From assembly GCF_949987535.1 (NCBI RefSeq), contig NC_080073.1, forward strand, positions 92,357,344 through 92,421,343: DNA of 64,000 nt, given 5' to 3'. Positions within the stretch are counted from its first letter, which is position 1, and the number at the start of each line of letters is the position of its first letter. The stretch is from Balaenoptera acutorostrata. Taxonomy: Eukaryota > Chordata > Mammalia > Artiodactyla > Balaenopteridae. The position numbers were made by a program, and so were the translations under genes. Positions 1 to 12,669 of this stretch are shown piece by piece. The notes beneath the pieces were generated by a model. It saw only the letters and a program-made list of their open reading frames with translations. It was not told the DNA's origin and did no database searches.

Positions 1-125
1 TATTATTAATATCCCCATTTAACAGATCAGACCACAGCAGCTTAAAGTTAAATAACTTGTTCATGGTCACTAGCTAGTATAAGGCAGAGCCAGGATTAGA
101 AGATACCAGATGATTCAATAAATGG
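1..125 (-). repeat. MIR SINE fragment, cut by window start
   Basis: The sequence resembles the reverse complement of the MIR core: a 'cccattt..acaga' block, then 'aacttgttcatggtcac..agctagtat..ggcagagccaggatt'. It is an ancient tRNA-derived SINE relic, truncated by the window edge. Assigned from remembered family sequence, so the ends are approximate. Confidence 0.7.
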
Positions 126-135
126 AGGTCTTAAC

Positions 136-740
136 CACCTTATGACATTGACTTTATGTTTCCCTCCGAAAGTTATAACTCTTCACCTCAGATGTGTTCT
201 CCTCCAAGCTGGTGGTAAAATCACTATGGCAGTTCTGGACCTCACATATATTGCAGTAGTTTTTTTTTTTAAATCAATAATCTTTTTCTCAAATGACCTT
301 TTAAATTCCCTCCTGCCATCTCATTGGCCCATTTGAGTCATATGCCTATTGAGGTGGGTCATATGCCATTGCTAAAAACATTCCAATGGGCTGGGGAATG
401 ATGAGTGCTGATTGGCTGTGGTCTATGTTCCTGAAACAATTACTGACAAGGGAACTGAAATGATCCTTAGAAACACAAAGCCCCTTTTGCTGAAAATGGT
501 CAGATTTCCCTACATGGGGTGATGATGTTAGGGAGACACCTATTTGGAAAGGAACTGGGTTTTGAGTGGATGGCCAACAATTTCCATTACATCTGTTTGT
601 ACACTTCTGTTGTCATGTTTCACCTTCCAACTTTACCTTCTGTGTGCTTTCCTTATCTTCAGTGAAACTGGACTACCACTGTTAACAAACCTCCTCTTCT
701 TAAGCCACTTCTGTGTCTTTGCTACTTTGTAGAGACATTA
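136..740. other. Unique AT-rich sequence, no gene seen
   Basis: No repeat family or coding signature is recognised. The short open frames here (62-64 codons) lack any domain and sit at chance length. Confidence 0.6.
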
Positions 741-940
741 AACATGGGCTTTTGAGTCAGCAATACCTAGTTTCAGATTCTGGCCCTACTTCATACAGTA
801 TGAATAACTTACCCTCCCCAAGCATGAGTTTCCACCACTGTAAAGACAGGAACAATATTGATTTCAGAGAGTTATACTAAGTATTAAATTAAAAGGAGAA
901 CTTATCACAATGCTTGTAGTAAAGAATAATAAATGATTCC
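741..940 (+). repeat. MIR SINE, sense orientation
   Basis: In order along the plus strand: a 'gggcttttgagtcag' block, a 'tttcagattctggccct' block, a degenerate 'gagtttccaccactgtaaa' core and an 'aataataaatg' end. This is the usual MIR layout at high divergence. Confidence 0.7.
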
Positions 941-1189
941 TCGTCCCTTAAAGTTCCCTTGAAATACCTTCTTGCTAATACTGCAGAAACCTCTTCTGGT
1001 TTTTCATCCCCATTTATTCTTATCTTAGTCAAGAGTTAAAAAATAACCAAAATATAGGAAGTGGGAAATACAGCAGCAAAAGTGCTTTTCCTTAAAGTCT
1101 GAATTTAGACAATTGGCAAAAAGGACTTTAAAGTACGTCCAGAATACTGGCAATGAACTCTAGGCAAGGAAAGAAGCTGCCTCGTACAT

Positions 1190-1570
1190 CACTTTACATT
1201 CCCTCCAAAAAGTGGCTCATTGTGCCTAGAAAGCCTGACTATCCCTCCTTCTCCACTTCCCATCTGGCCCATCCCTTTATTTCTCAGCACAAATGTCACT
1301 TCCTCAGGGAAGATGTTGCTGATCTTCCAATCCTCCAAACTAAATTAAGACCTTTGTCACTGGTTCAACAAATGGCATCTTTCCCCTTCTGTAACCCTCG
1401 CCATATTGGTAATTTCAGGTTCTCTCTGTCTTCCTCCCTGCCCTGTGATTTCTAGAGGACCCAAATGACTTTATCTATTTCACTGCCATAGTCCCGTTGC
1501 CTGTTATGGTACGTACTTGGCACACACAGAAAAGGCACTCAAAAATAGCTCTTAATTAAATGAATGAACA
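1190..1570 (+). repeat. L2 LINE 3' fragment
   Basis: The sequence has the known order of an L2 3' end: a 'cacaaatgtcacttcctcaggga' type block, then 'gccctgtgatttctagagg', a degraded 'cttggcacacacagaaaaggcactcaa' block and a 'ttaattaaatgaatgaac' tail. No coding capacity remains. Boundaries approximate. Confidence 0.65.
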
Positions 1571-2404
1571 ATTGCAACATGGATTGAAAGGTGACAATGC
1601 TCAGAAATCAGAAAATTTGACTTGTTTGCTGTATATGCCTGGAAAAGGGTAAGAAAAGTTAGCAGAAATAAAATATTCCTAAAATAGAATATAGATCTCT
1701 TTACTGTCCTGTGCGAGTACCCAAGGTCCAGGATGTTCAAAGACAAGTAAAAAGAAAACTACATTGGGCAAGTGTTGATTCCAGTTGACAGACACTTTCT
1801 TATAGAAGCTCCATATCACTCTTATTGGATCAAACTATAGTTCACAGATGCAAAAAAGAAAAAAAAAAAAAAACAAGGAAGAAGAAAATGGAGGATAAAA
1901 GAAAATGGAGGTAGACATGACAAAATTATTTAAATTAAAATCAAGCATGGAAGGCAAAACTCCCTCAAATATCTCTAAAACTTCCACAAAATATTAAAAA
2001 GAAAATACTTAGAATCACTTAAGTCCAAATGAAGTTCCTAATCTGATTAATATGCCAATCATATTAGGCAGTGATTTTTCATTTGTGTTTTGAAAAATAA
2101 TGTATGCAAGTCCTGCTATAAGACTTGCTGATTTATTTTCACTGGTTCCTGAATGATAGCACTGAATTTGAACACTTCAAATGACTAAAGATCCCAAATG
2201 CAGCTCCCTGCAAAACTGATAAAATCAAGTATAACACTGTGTAAAGTTCCATGTGTTTTCACGTTTTCAATTCTCCTTGAAAGGGGGAGGAATGTAGACT
2301 ATAAGGTGATTCTGATCAAGAGATCTGCAACACGTGATTAGTATACACTTTGTATTTTGAAAATTTGAAGCCTGAGTGAAACATATTCAGAGAACCTTTA
2401 TGCT
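1571..2404. other. Unique AT-rich sequence with an A-rich tract
   Basis: No gene is seen. A purine tract with long A-runs lies near 1850-1910. The rest is unassigned. Confidence 0.6.
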
Positions 2405-2645
2405 AAGAGGGGAATGGTATAGAATACTGATTTTGAATTCAGATTTTCTTGAGTTTAAATTCTAATTTTCTATATGGTTTTTGGTCACCTATTTAATTAC
2501 TTTTTAATTACTCTGACATTGTTTTTGAAGCTATTTAATAATGATGATAATAATAACTCCATATTATTTTTGTCTGACTCAGAACTAAAAATCTGACACA
2601 CAGTGACCAAACACCTGACACATAGTGCGCACAATAAATAGCAAG
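2405..2645 (+). repeat. Divergent MIR SINE
   Basis: The 'aatggtatagaatactgattttgaattcagat' portion, the 'ttgagtttaaattctaattt' block and a later 'gacacatagtgcgcacaataaatag' end follow the MIR sense order. An AAT/GAT-rich stretch sits in the middle. Strongly diverged. Confidence 0.55.
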
Positions 2646-5600
2646 TTTAATTTTATTATGTAAGATGATAAGAAGCCACCTCTGTCAACCAGACAATAGG
2701 CAGCTTGCTTTAACATGGAACCCTGTTCATTTCAACATTAAAGTTGGAACCACCAGTGGTTACAAATACCCAGGTAAAAAAAGCAATATATTTGGCAGGT
2801 GTAGAATAAAGAAAGTGCTTTTGTCTCCAACAAGTTGCACATGTCACAAATCCTACTGACAGCTTTGGTGAGAAGACTTCAAGAGGAAAATATTTGTAAA
2901 ACTGAGAAATGCATGGGGGACTCAAAGGAGAAAAGGACACTATTGCCAGCAAAAACGCTTGCAGGAAAGCTTTGTTTTCACTTGAACGTTTTCCTGCTGA
3001 TCTCAAAACCACCAGTTTCTTGCATCAACTGCAAAAACAAATAGAGAGGAAACAAAACTGATGGACGAGTTCAAAATCAGATTTCTTTGAGTCCGTGATG
3101 GCAGGGTGGTTTCAGGGATAAGGATTGCTCCTTCAGTGATCTGATTTCTTGAACTTAATTTCACAGTCTATCAGTTACCTGAGAGACATTATTTTCTTTG
3201 GCCTGGTCAAGTCAAAAGCAAGATTTCACAGATATAACGAAAGAGAGGGAATAATGTCTTCTCTCAAGGGAATATTAACCCCTGGAGATATGAGCCAATT
3301 CCTTATAGCTTATTGCCCCTCTAGTGTTTTCTGAGACATTGGTTAAATCATAGAATACCTTTAATAACTTTAACTTCTCCATGTGGAAAAAAATGACCCA
3401 ACAATATCTTAAAGGTACAAAGAAGGACATTGCACCTTTATAAATGTAACCGTAAGACTGATAATATCAGTGGTGTTATTCTTAGGTATATTAGCATGCC
3501 TTTAACATATTTCTCTTGAATACATTGGAAAACAGACCCCTTTGGCTAATAGACACAATAGCAAAATAATTAAACAATTTTCAGAAGATAGTAACCTTCT
3601 GTGGTAGATTTGTGGACTGTGAAATGTAAGAAGGCTAGAGGTGGTAATTTTGATTTATTTATATGTTAATTCATTTTTATGTATTTACATCTTTCCTTGT
3701 GCCAAAAAGGATTTAAGATGTCTAAGAACAACATTTATATGATTTTTAAAAATTAAAAATGACTTAGTGAGGGTATCAGGGCAAATAAGAGTAAGAAAGA
3801 TAAGACAGATTTGATGTCAGCACAAAGGCTGCTTGCTGCCTGCATGGTTTTGTATATGTGCTGGTTTTGTCTGACTCAGAATTAATTTACAGTCAGTAAG
3901 CAGTTGACCAAAAAGCTATGGGCCAGCAGAGATTTTTACTTTTCAAAGACCCAGAAGAGAGAAAGCAGCCCTGAACTCTTGCTCCTGGAAACCCTATCTT
4001 GGGCCCCACTGTAACGGTTGGTGGCCCAGTCTGTTTTGATGAGGTTACTGCATTTGACAGCCTGTATATCCCAGTTTGATAACTGGTGAGACTTCAACAT
4101 AGGGAAAAGCGTATGCTACAGACAGTGAGAGTTAAACTTATTTCTCTGTCATGCTCTTTATTTTTCATGTGATTATCGCAGATGTGCCTGCCAGGAAGGC
4201 ATCAAAGCTTCTTGAGGCAAAGTCAAATCAGAAGAAAATAACCTCAGAATGTAAAGGGCAGCTTCTATTGTAGAGACGACCACTTGAATCTACGGAGAAG
4301 TTTCCAAGATCATGACTGTAACTTTTCTTTCCCTCAGATTCTCACCCAGGGATCTTCTATGTCAGGAATGACAAATAGATTTTTATACTGAGTTACAAAT
4401 TAGATCAATTGTCAGTTGGGAATAGATACCTAAAGCTTTATGTTGAGAACAATTCTCTACTCATATCTGGGCCCAGTGGGCTAATGTGATCAATTAACAG
4501 TATTGGCCAAGAGAGTGGGAAGCAGAGTGGTGGTAGTTGTATCGAACATGTGTGGTTTCAAGTGCTTTCTGGTTCTTTGATTCTGATTATACTGCAGAGT
4601 TGTAGGAAATTTACTTTATGGTACCTATATTTCTTTCCTAAGACCCTTTTAGAAAGGATAATCAAGAGTCAAACATTTTTTTCCTCTCTACACAACATGG
4701 AAAGACTGATGATCTTCTAGCATCCTGTGATTCCTCCCATCTGTATTTATTGTTGTTAAAAAAAAGTGTCAAGATGCACACAGTATATACTGTATATTGA
4801 AAAAAATCCCTAATTCAAATAGGATTGAATTGAAATTGGATAAACACTGAGAAAAAGAATGCCAAAGCCCCATATACCCAGGCCTATGTCTTTCCTTTCA
4901 CAACTTTGCAGATTCTTCCATTATATTAATTTGCCAGAAATATGCAGTTTAGACAATCTTCTGCTTCCGGTTTGTAAGTGATTTCCAATTTTAGACTCTT
5001 CTTATTATGGATGGTAGGATGATTCCAGGTCCAACATAAGTCATGTTTGCCTTCTAAGGTTCTGAAGGTATTACTCAATCCTTTAGGAATATGAAAATTA
5101 TTGTGGACATTGTCATGATTAAAAGGGTAAACACAGATGTGTGTTGCCAGTGAATTTTTGAGCATACATAGTGTGAGAACATCATCAATGGAATTCTAAG
5201 AACTTGAAATGCTGTGGGAAACTGGCTTCCAAGGAGTTATACAACATCTGACATGCAACTGTCCTTTCACTAATCATTTCATTAAGAGTCAAAGTGTTCA
5301 TAAGGCTAGTTGGCTGCTGAAAAGTGTTCATGGGAGAACATTTGAACTCTAGTGAAATTGTAATTGTAGATTGAAATTTTTAGTTGACGATAACAATAAT
5401 AGAACCTGACAGTTATTGCTAATTTTCATGTATAAATGTACAGGATATTGCTCCATTACTAGAGTCATGCGTGATGTTGTTGGAAAGAATCAAACTTGCT
5501 CAGAGAGCTAAGATATCCCAACATTGGTAGCTGAATTTCTTTTACTGATGTTGGATGTATTTACATTTTAATTATTAGAATAGAAATCTGTTTGGTAGGA

Positions 5601-6179
5601 TGTGAACAGGTGTCTCTGAAGAGATATCACAGTGGGAAACGTTCATGGAATTTCCATACTTGGTTTCAACCCAGTAGTACATATTTCATAACATTTCAGC
5701 TAAATTAGCACATCCATTTTTGTATCATATGGGGGTGGAAAAAAAACTAACCTTTTTGAGCTCTTGAAAATTAATCAGACTTTTTTAGCTTTCGTTTTGT
5801 GTTGAAATGAAAAAAAAAAAGTTGCAAATATGAACTTCCACCTTGGCAGAGTTATAAAGCTCATTCAAGCATGAAGAAAATCAATGCCAAGTCAGGAGAA
5901 AAAGGAAATGAGAAGACTCAGTTTTGGGGGTTTGAAATATAACTCCCTGTGTACAGTGAGTCCAATCTTTTAAATGTCATCCCTGATGGCTGGTCATCCC
6001 TACAGAGGCATGGACTTATGAATCAGGAAGTGCAGTAGAGCATGGGGACAGGAGACACTCAGGGGAAAGGCCTCTTCAAGGCTGCTGGGCTTTTGGGGAA
6101 TTTCATGGCCTTCACAGATACCTCTAAGGTGGGTACTTGGGAGACGGAAGCTTGACGCTAATGTTTATGCCTCACATTC
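2646..6179. other. Unique AT-rich sequence, no gene seen
   Basis: This 3.5-kb stretch has no recognised repeat, RNA gene or exon. The longest open frame (100 codons, 2710-3012, minus) overlaps other short frames on both strands and has no recognisable domain. Confidence 0.5.
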
Positions 6180-6605
6180 CTTCCAGTGAAATTATCAAGA
6201 CCTGGAGGCTGGAGCTGAAGTTTGTAGCTGAGATTGCTGGCTGATCACCAAACCCATTTAAAATTATTCTTGGACACACAGCTAGACTACACTTCCCAGC
6301 CGTGTTAATGAGTCCCAGCCAAGGGGATACACCACTTTTAGGCCTGATCTATTCAAAAGGAAATCCCTCCTTCCTCTTCCCCTTTCACAGCCTGATGCTG
6401 AAAACTTGGTGTCCTTAGAAGCCATTTGTTAAAGATGTTGAAGCTCTAGGATGGAAGGAGCCTGAGCCAGGAATTAGTACTTGAGGAAAAGCCACTTGTC
6501 AGAAATATGCATTAGGCTGTTATATGAATAAAAAGTAAACTTTTATTGTATTAAGCCATTGAGATTTTGGAATTTTAGCTGCTAGTATCACCTTAAGTAA
6601 TATAG
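6180..6605 (+). repeat. LTR-like ancient repeat (possibly MaLR or related)
   Basis: The right end reads like the R/U5 end of an old mammalian LTR: an 'aataaa' near 6527, then 'gtattaagccattgagattttgg' and a 'tagctgctagtatcaccttaagtaatatagac' terminus. The left part has 'cacttttaggcctgatc'. I recognise the style but not the subfamily, and an unrelated MER element is possible. Confidence 0.4.
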
Positions 6606-8035
6606 ACAATTTTCCTCATAACCTCCAGAAAGTCCTCCAAAGCTTCTCAAAATAAACATGGAACTGACGTGAAGATGTACTTGCTAGAAGAGCCAGCTTT
6701 CAGGCAAGTACTCTTGAACTCAAGTCTCTCCTGTATAGAAATTGTGGAATAGCTTCCAATACCCCCCACCCCCTCATGCTTCCACTAAGGGGTACAGAGT
6801 GGAGAAAATGTCAAATACAACGGTATCTTGTGATCCTACCAAAGGTAAGATCTCTAACTTAATTCTAGGTACTACTTTTATTTTTCTAAAAAAACAAACA
6901 AAACACCTCGACAATAGGGTTAGGAAACTTTAACCAACTTAAGGCCTAAGAAAGTCAACATGCTTTGTCTAAGGTGACAGTTGTATATTAAAATTGAAAT
7001 TCTTGAATACTTTGTTTGCTGACATGCTTCTTTTCCTTTTGCATGGAGTATTGAAGTAATGGAAAATCAGGCTAATCATGTGGCTGAAACATAAAATTTA
7101 CAGAAGTAGCGAAAGCAAGGATTTATGCTTCAAACTTAAAGGGTAACCTCATGAGCCCAGATTGGCAGAATCAAAAGTCAACATCATTGTCAGTCATCTG
7201 GAAGTTTCCAAATGTTCAGATGTTTGGCACTAAGTAAACAAAAGATTTGGATGAGTCACTGATTTTTTTTTAACTTTTGGGGAAATTCTTTCAGTACATA
7301 ATGTTAAACATTAATTGAGACCATATATTTCACATAGCATTATAATTATATAACAATGTAGTAGCTACCACTATATAAAAACCATCAGGGATAGCTTTGA
7401 TGAGAGGGTTATTCAGAGTATACTTTACATGTTTTATTGTCTGAGAGATTCTGCCCACACATTTATAAAATGTCTCTCCAGAGATATGACAATGGAGTCC
7501 TGAAAGATTTCCTATTAAGGTTTTAGTGTTTTCCAGTATATTCTGAATATACTTATGCTTATATGCTTATATGGAAATGTGAGGACTTGTATTAATGGGT
7601 GATATTACTCCTAAAGAGCTGAATTTTTGAGGCTGATCTTAAGAGTATGATGGCTTAAATTAGTGAAGGGTAGGGCGACAGAGTTCCAGCGGTAGTGGGA
7701 TGAGAGCAGGGAGGAATCACTAGTGGAAATTCACATTACAGAATCTTCCATTTAGGTGAGAGTTTAATTTACCTTGAGAAGGAAGCATCTAGGTATTGTG
7801 CTTTTGTGTCACTTTCAGCAGATTTTTTAGTTCATAATTTTCCTCTGGCCATGGTTGTAAGATATTTATGCTCGACTGTGTTCATTGTTTTTTGTGAACT
7901 TATAAAAATTGCTTTTTTATTAGTCTATAAAAGCCATGTTTGGAGACAGGCTAAAATAAAAATTAATGCAACTTATCACCCTACAGCACGGAACAAGTGC
8001 CTGTTTCAGTCTCGTATTTAAGTACCACAGATGCG
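6606..8035. other. Unique AT-rich sequence, no gene seen
   Basis: No repeat family or coding signature recognised. A short T-run occurs at 7263-7271 and a small TATGCT duplication near 7555. Confidence 0.5.
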
Positions 8036-8039
8036 TTGA

Positions 8040-8281
8040 AACCTAATAAAAATTGTTCCCTGGCCCATCAACCCTAACCAGGGAGCAAGAAGCTGAAATT
8101 CTGTGCATTGCCCACAACCAAAAGGGAAGTCTTTTGAGAGCTGCATTGTAAAACCTCTGAGAACTGGTATATTCTGACTGGAAGCATAGAGTCTGGGCTT
8201 TGTAAAGAAGTCCAGACTTTATCACTTAATAAACATCTTCTTCCTCCATTACCTTGACTTAAAAAAAAAAAAAAAAAAAAA
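8040..8281 (+). other. Possible retrocopy 3' end with AATAAA and poly(A)
   Basis: An AATAAA hexamer at 8228-8233 is followed about 28 bases later by about 20 uninterrupted A residues ending at 8281. This is the spacing of a polyadenylated transcript end, not of a SINE tail. The 190 bases upstream match no repeat I know and no gene I can name. I could not find a convincing target-site duplication. It may be a processed pseudogene fragment of a non-coding or 3'UTR segment, or a chance A-tract. Confidence 0.35.
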
Positions 8282-10194
8282 GTCCTCTTGATTGTGATAT
8301 GCCTCACTTTGGCTTTAAAATCTATCTTATTTTTTAAATTTTTTAAAGAAAATCTATCTTATTGAACAAAAAAGGAGGCTGCATTCTCTCTGGTCCTTAA
8401 ATAATAATTGCAAGCAGTGAGATATATAAGATTTGCTAGTTTAAAGCACGTTCAGCAGCTATATTCCCATGTCCATGAGGGCATTCACAGTGTGATAGGA
8501 AATATATCAAATGGACCAGTTTGACAAAATCATAGCAACCACAACAATGAGAGTTGTTATTATTACTATTACTATATTACAAAATCAAAACCAAGAACTT
8601 GGCTCATAGCCCTGCAGATGGGATTGTTTCCCAGGAGATATTTTGGGCAGTGGGATAGCTCCTGGTTCACTTCTCAATGACACCCAGGGGTGCACTGCCA
8701 CTCGCCAGCACTTGCTGTGAGCCAGGTCACTGGCACACAGAAAGCTGAAGGATGAGAGGGAAAGAGCAAAAGACAATCTGTTTTTCCCCAAGTTTTCCTA
8801 TGTAGTCTTCTCATGGGATAGAAAGGCCAATAGCCTCCAGCATGTCAACGCGTCCTGAGCATTCTCACCTCCTTCGGTCTCCAGCCCCTGCTCTGGGCCA
8901 GGAATCTTATTGTGGGTGTCATGCCCTTATTCTCATCAAAAGCAGCCCTGGGTGTGGGGGTGAGGGCGGGGTACAGAAGGAACCGATAGGGAAATACTGC
9001 CCCAATACTTTCTCCCTCAGCTTGCTTTTTAGATGTATTCTCAAGGACATGTCCATCTTTGAACGAGTATTTTTATTCCTAAACCCCACTCTTTTCAGCT
9101 GGCTCTCCCAATCCCTTATTTGAACTGTGAAAATTAAAAGCTGTGTCTGGTTAATCTTTAAGAAAAGTATGCTGGCCCTCCCAACTGTGATAAGAAGCCG
9201 GTTAAAATGATCTGGGTGTTAAAGCAATCACAGCGGAAGAATTCTAGCTGAACAGATACCATCTGTACCCCCAGAGTGAGCACGTCTTGTCCAGCTCCTG
9301 ACCCCATCATCTCTGAGGTGTCGCTCTTGGGGCTCAGTCCCTGAATACATGCCTGGGGTTCCCAGGACACAGACCGATTGGTTGTGCAATGAACACTTTA
9401 TGAGAAACTCTTTTTCCCCCCTTTTCCTCAGGGCTTGAAATCAGCAAGCCGAAAAACATTTTATCCTAATATAGAAAAGAATTAGACAGCAGATGCTTCT
9501 TCACAGCAGCCTGCGTGCTGGGGAGAGGGAAAAAAATGGCGCAGCCCGCCCTCTGGCAAGAGTTAGGGCTGAATCATCATGGGAGTGTTTGTGTTAAAAT
9601 TCACATTTTTCTTTTAGATAGTGAAACTATTATCACTGGGCTATGGACAGCTAGTGCAGAGTGACTTTGGTGAATCTACTCTTTTTCACCACATAAAGAG
9701 TGTGTCTTTGGCTCCAAGGGAACAAAACATACAAGACTATTATCGTGGGAGGAGAGCAGATAGAAGGAGACCCTGGAAAAAGTTGGCTGAGATCAAGAAG
9801 TGAGGAGAGCCAACAAAGTAATGAAGAGGATTTGTTTTCTTTTTGAACTCAGGGTGGGGATTTGGGTCATATCTCCATAATCATGTGAAAACAAAAGGTC
9901 ACCCCAACGAACGATTTTCCCAGAGGCCCCCATGAGACAAGCTACAAAATCAATTCTACATTTCTATCCCATCCAACCAAAGACCACCACTAGGGGCTGG
10001 GATAATTTATTTGGCTTGGTGAGTGAAAACATATTTTTATCTATATTACCTCATTACCCAGAGGCTTATTCAGACCAGGAAGGGAAAGAGGAAAGAAGAA
10101 GAGAGAGTTAGCGAGGAAGCTCCTTCGATATTGGATTTTTTCCATTTCTAATGCTTGAGGTCTTCAACTATACAGGACAATTGCAATAGATGTC
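8282..10194. other. Unique sequence, slightly higher GC around 8.6-9.6 kb
   Basis: No repeat or gene recognised. Open frames of 60-93 codons occur on both strands here, as expected from higher GC and fewer stops, and none shows a domain. Confidence 0.5.
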
Positions 10195-10760
10195 TACCTT
10201 GACTCTTGCCACCTGTCTTTGTCTCATTTAATCAGTTCTTCCAACTGGCCCTTGTTTGATCTTTCTAAATATTAAGTTGTCTCCTATAATCCTTTCCCAT
10301 TGCTAGTTCCCCACTAACTTTCAAGAAAACAGCATCTTCTTCAGCCTGAACATCTATAAAGTATGGATGCTCCCTGATTCCTCCAATCCTACCTCCACTA
10401 GTGCTGTTAACAGTCTCTCTAATCCAAGATGCCTTTCTTCTCACTAGTCCTGGGAGATGTCACCTTCATTTCTATGGATTCACTCCCTTGATGATCTTCT
10501 TCCCATCAAAAGTTTGTACTATATTCTATACATCTGTCCATCCTAATGTCTGTTCTCCAAGCCTCTCCTTCAAGATCATCTTCAGGGCTCCTCCCATTGT
10601 AGATCATGTATCTCCGAATCCCTATAGCAGCCGATATTTATACTTCTGTAATGTTAGCACTTCATTCAGGCTTATTTGGATTTTTACATTATTGTGTATT
10701 TGTACAGAACGTCTTTCCCATGGAGAGTGAACACTCCTCTGTGACATGGACTGTGTCACA
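10195..10760 (+). repeat. Probable L2 LINE 3' region
   Basis: C/T-rich plus-strand text follows the L2 style: 'tgtctcctataatcc', 'ctccttcaagatcatc', and an 'acgtctttcccatggagagtgaacactcctctgtgacatgg' block. Very diverged. The 109-codon frame inside it (10401-10730) is low-complexity reading of this repeat, not a gene. Confidence 0.45.
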
Positions 10761-10954
10761 GACATTTTTATATTCCACATAATATCTCAAAGAGTTTATA
10801 TAAATATTCAAAATATTTTCCCCCAAATCCTTTCAGCATGTGGCCTTTAAACCTCATTGCCAGGCTTTGGAAATGGGAAAATACATCCAAATGAGGCAAA
10901 CAGTCAGAAGCTCTTTTAGAGTCAGCATCAAATATCGTTATGCCTCTGTCTCTC

Positions 10955-11135
10955 TTCTCCCCACTGGGTCACGAGATCATAGGAACCTTTGAGCTGGCCA
11001 GGATACTAGATGACATCAAACCAAACACTCTCATTTTAGAGATGACTATGTGGCTGGTCTTGATTGAGGTCACACAGTCATTAGTAGAGTGGGGACTGAG
11101 AAATCACATTGCTAGACTCACAGCTCAGTAATTTC
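10955..11135 (-). repeat. MIR-like ancient SINE fragment
   Basis: The blocks 'gatcataggaacctttgagctgg', 'ctcattttagagatgac' and 'gaggtcacacagtcattagtagag' in order resemble an antisense MIR/MIR3-type element. The family name is uncertain. Confidence 0.5.
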
Positions 11136-12669
11136 ATCCCTATTTGTTTATATTGCTTCTTGTCTTAGCTTTCTCATGGCTGCTGGAACAATAAATATTA
11201 TTAATCTGATTTAGGGTTTGCCTGAAATAGCCCTCAGTTTTTCAGCTATATTTTCAGTGCTTCAAGAGTCTAGTGCATGTTTGTCAATTATGATTGTTTG
11301 CACTTTGATTATGTTTCAATCTTTTCTTTCTAACATTTTAGAAGTTGCTTTGGATCTAATCAGCCATTTGGTTATGTCACTAATTATGCTCCATCATCAA
11401 AGAAGGGCCCCATTCTGTCTTCCATGTAGTTGGGTTGCTGTTCGTTGTTCTGCCCTCTGAGAGAGAGCAAAAGTCAAAATGCTAGGCTTAGAAAAGATAC
11501 TACCCAGAGGGAGTTCCTGTGAAAATGTTGATGAAATATTCAAAAGTAGACAAATGCTTACAATGTAAGAAGATGAGTAGGTATTTGATGCACTTCAGAA
11601 ATATTCTAAGATCACTACTTTTATGTTTTGAAATGCCAAGAGGCATTCCTAGAAGGAATAAAATTAAAATATCAGTATGGTTTTAATAAAAGAATTTTAA
11701 AGCAAAATCCCAAAGTCCTGGAATCCAGCCTTTTCCTTGAGCGCCAGTTTCCCCATCAGATGAGAGTTACACTTGTTCTGCACAACTCATATATTTGCTT
11801 TTATTGGAAGTACATATAAAGTGTGTGGAAAATTTATTTACATATCGAATTTACTTTTTGTGGGCTTCAAGAAGATTGTTCCCTGGGCTGGAGTTTATTT
11901 TGCAGGCTCTGTTATACAAATTCCATGTGTATTAGCTGGGAAGAAAATAATAATAAGATTTCTATGATTTAAATGTGTGACTTACCACTCAAGCTACAAG
12001 ACAGATGGAATCAACCACATAGTACACAACTTTTAATTCTTTCTGCTTCTATGTTGTCTCCCCTCCATTTCTCTCCACTCCCCACATTCCATCACCCCAT
12101 TCTAATCACTGTCAATCAAGGTACTATTTTTTCCTTGTTCTTGTCCCCTAACCAGTTAGTTTCACAACTGACAGGAACTACTTAGGAGAGATCCAGCACC
12201 TCACAACACACAAACCACATATGATTCTGACAGTCCCTATTAGAGGTGGATGCACACAGGATAATGATAGAGCAGCAGATAAATAACTAGCAGTTTGGCT
12301 TATTTACACTGAAGGAATTTTGCATGGTGGGGGAGTTACATACCCATTTATTGCACCCTCATTTGTAGCCACTGATTTAGTCTACTTAACCCTTTACTTT
12401 GAGTTTTGCTGTGAATGCCCACATAGTCTCATGGTAAGAGAGATTCCCAGACCTGAGCAAAAATCCCTCACTTTCTCTCCCATAATTATCTTTAGGATCA
12501 CTATAGGGCAATATAATGTGTTTCTGCAGAGCAACTTCTCTTTTCATATGTACAAAACTAATCCTGTTAATATAGCCACTTCTAATCTAAATCTCAATTT
12601 CCAAAATATAAGATATTTTATAGTAGACTAAACTTTTCAGTGATGAACTATGGGAAAAATGGACCAAAT
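11136..12669. other. Unique AT-rich sequence, no gene seen
   Basis: No recognised repeat or exon. A pyrimidine-rich patch at 12030-12150 could be a decayed L2 piece but is too short to call. Confidence 0.45.

Noticed and set aside
1153..1455. 100-codon open frame as a small host gene
   Set aside because: It lies over an L2 fragment, and its Ser/Pro/Phe-rich content reflects pyrimidine-rich repeat sequence.
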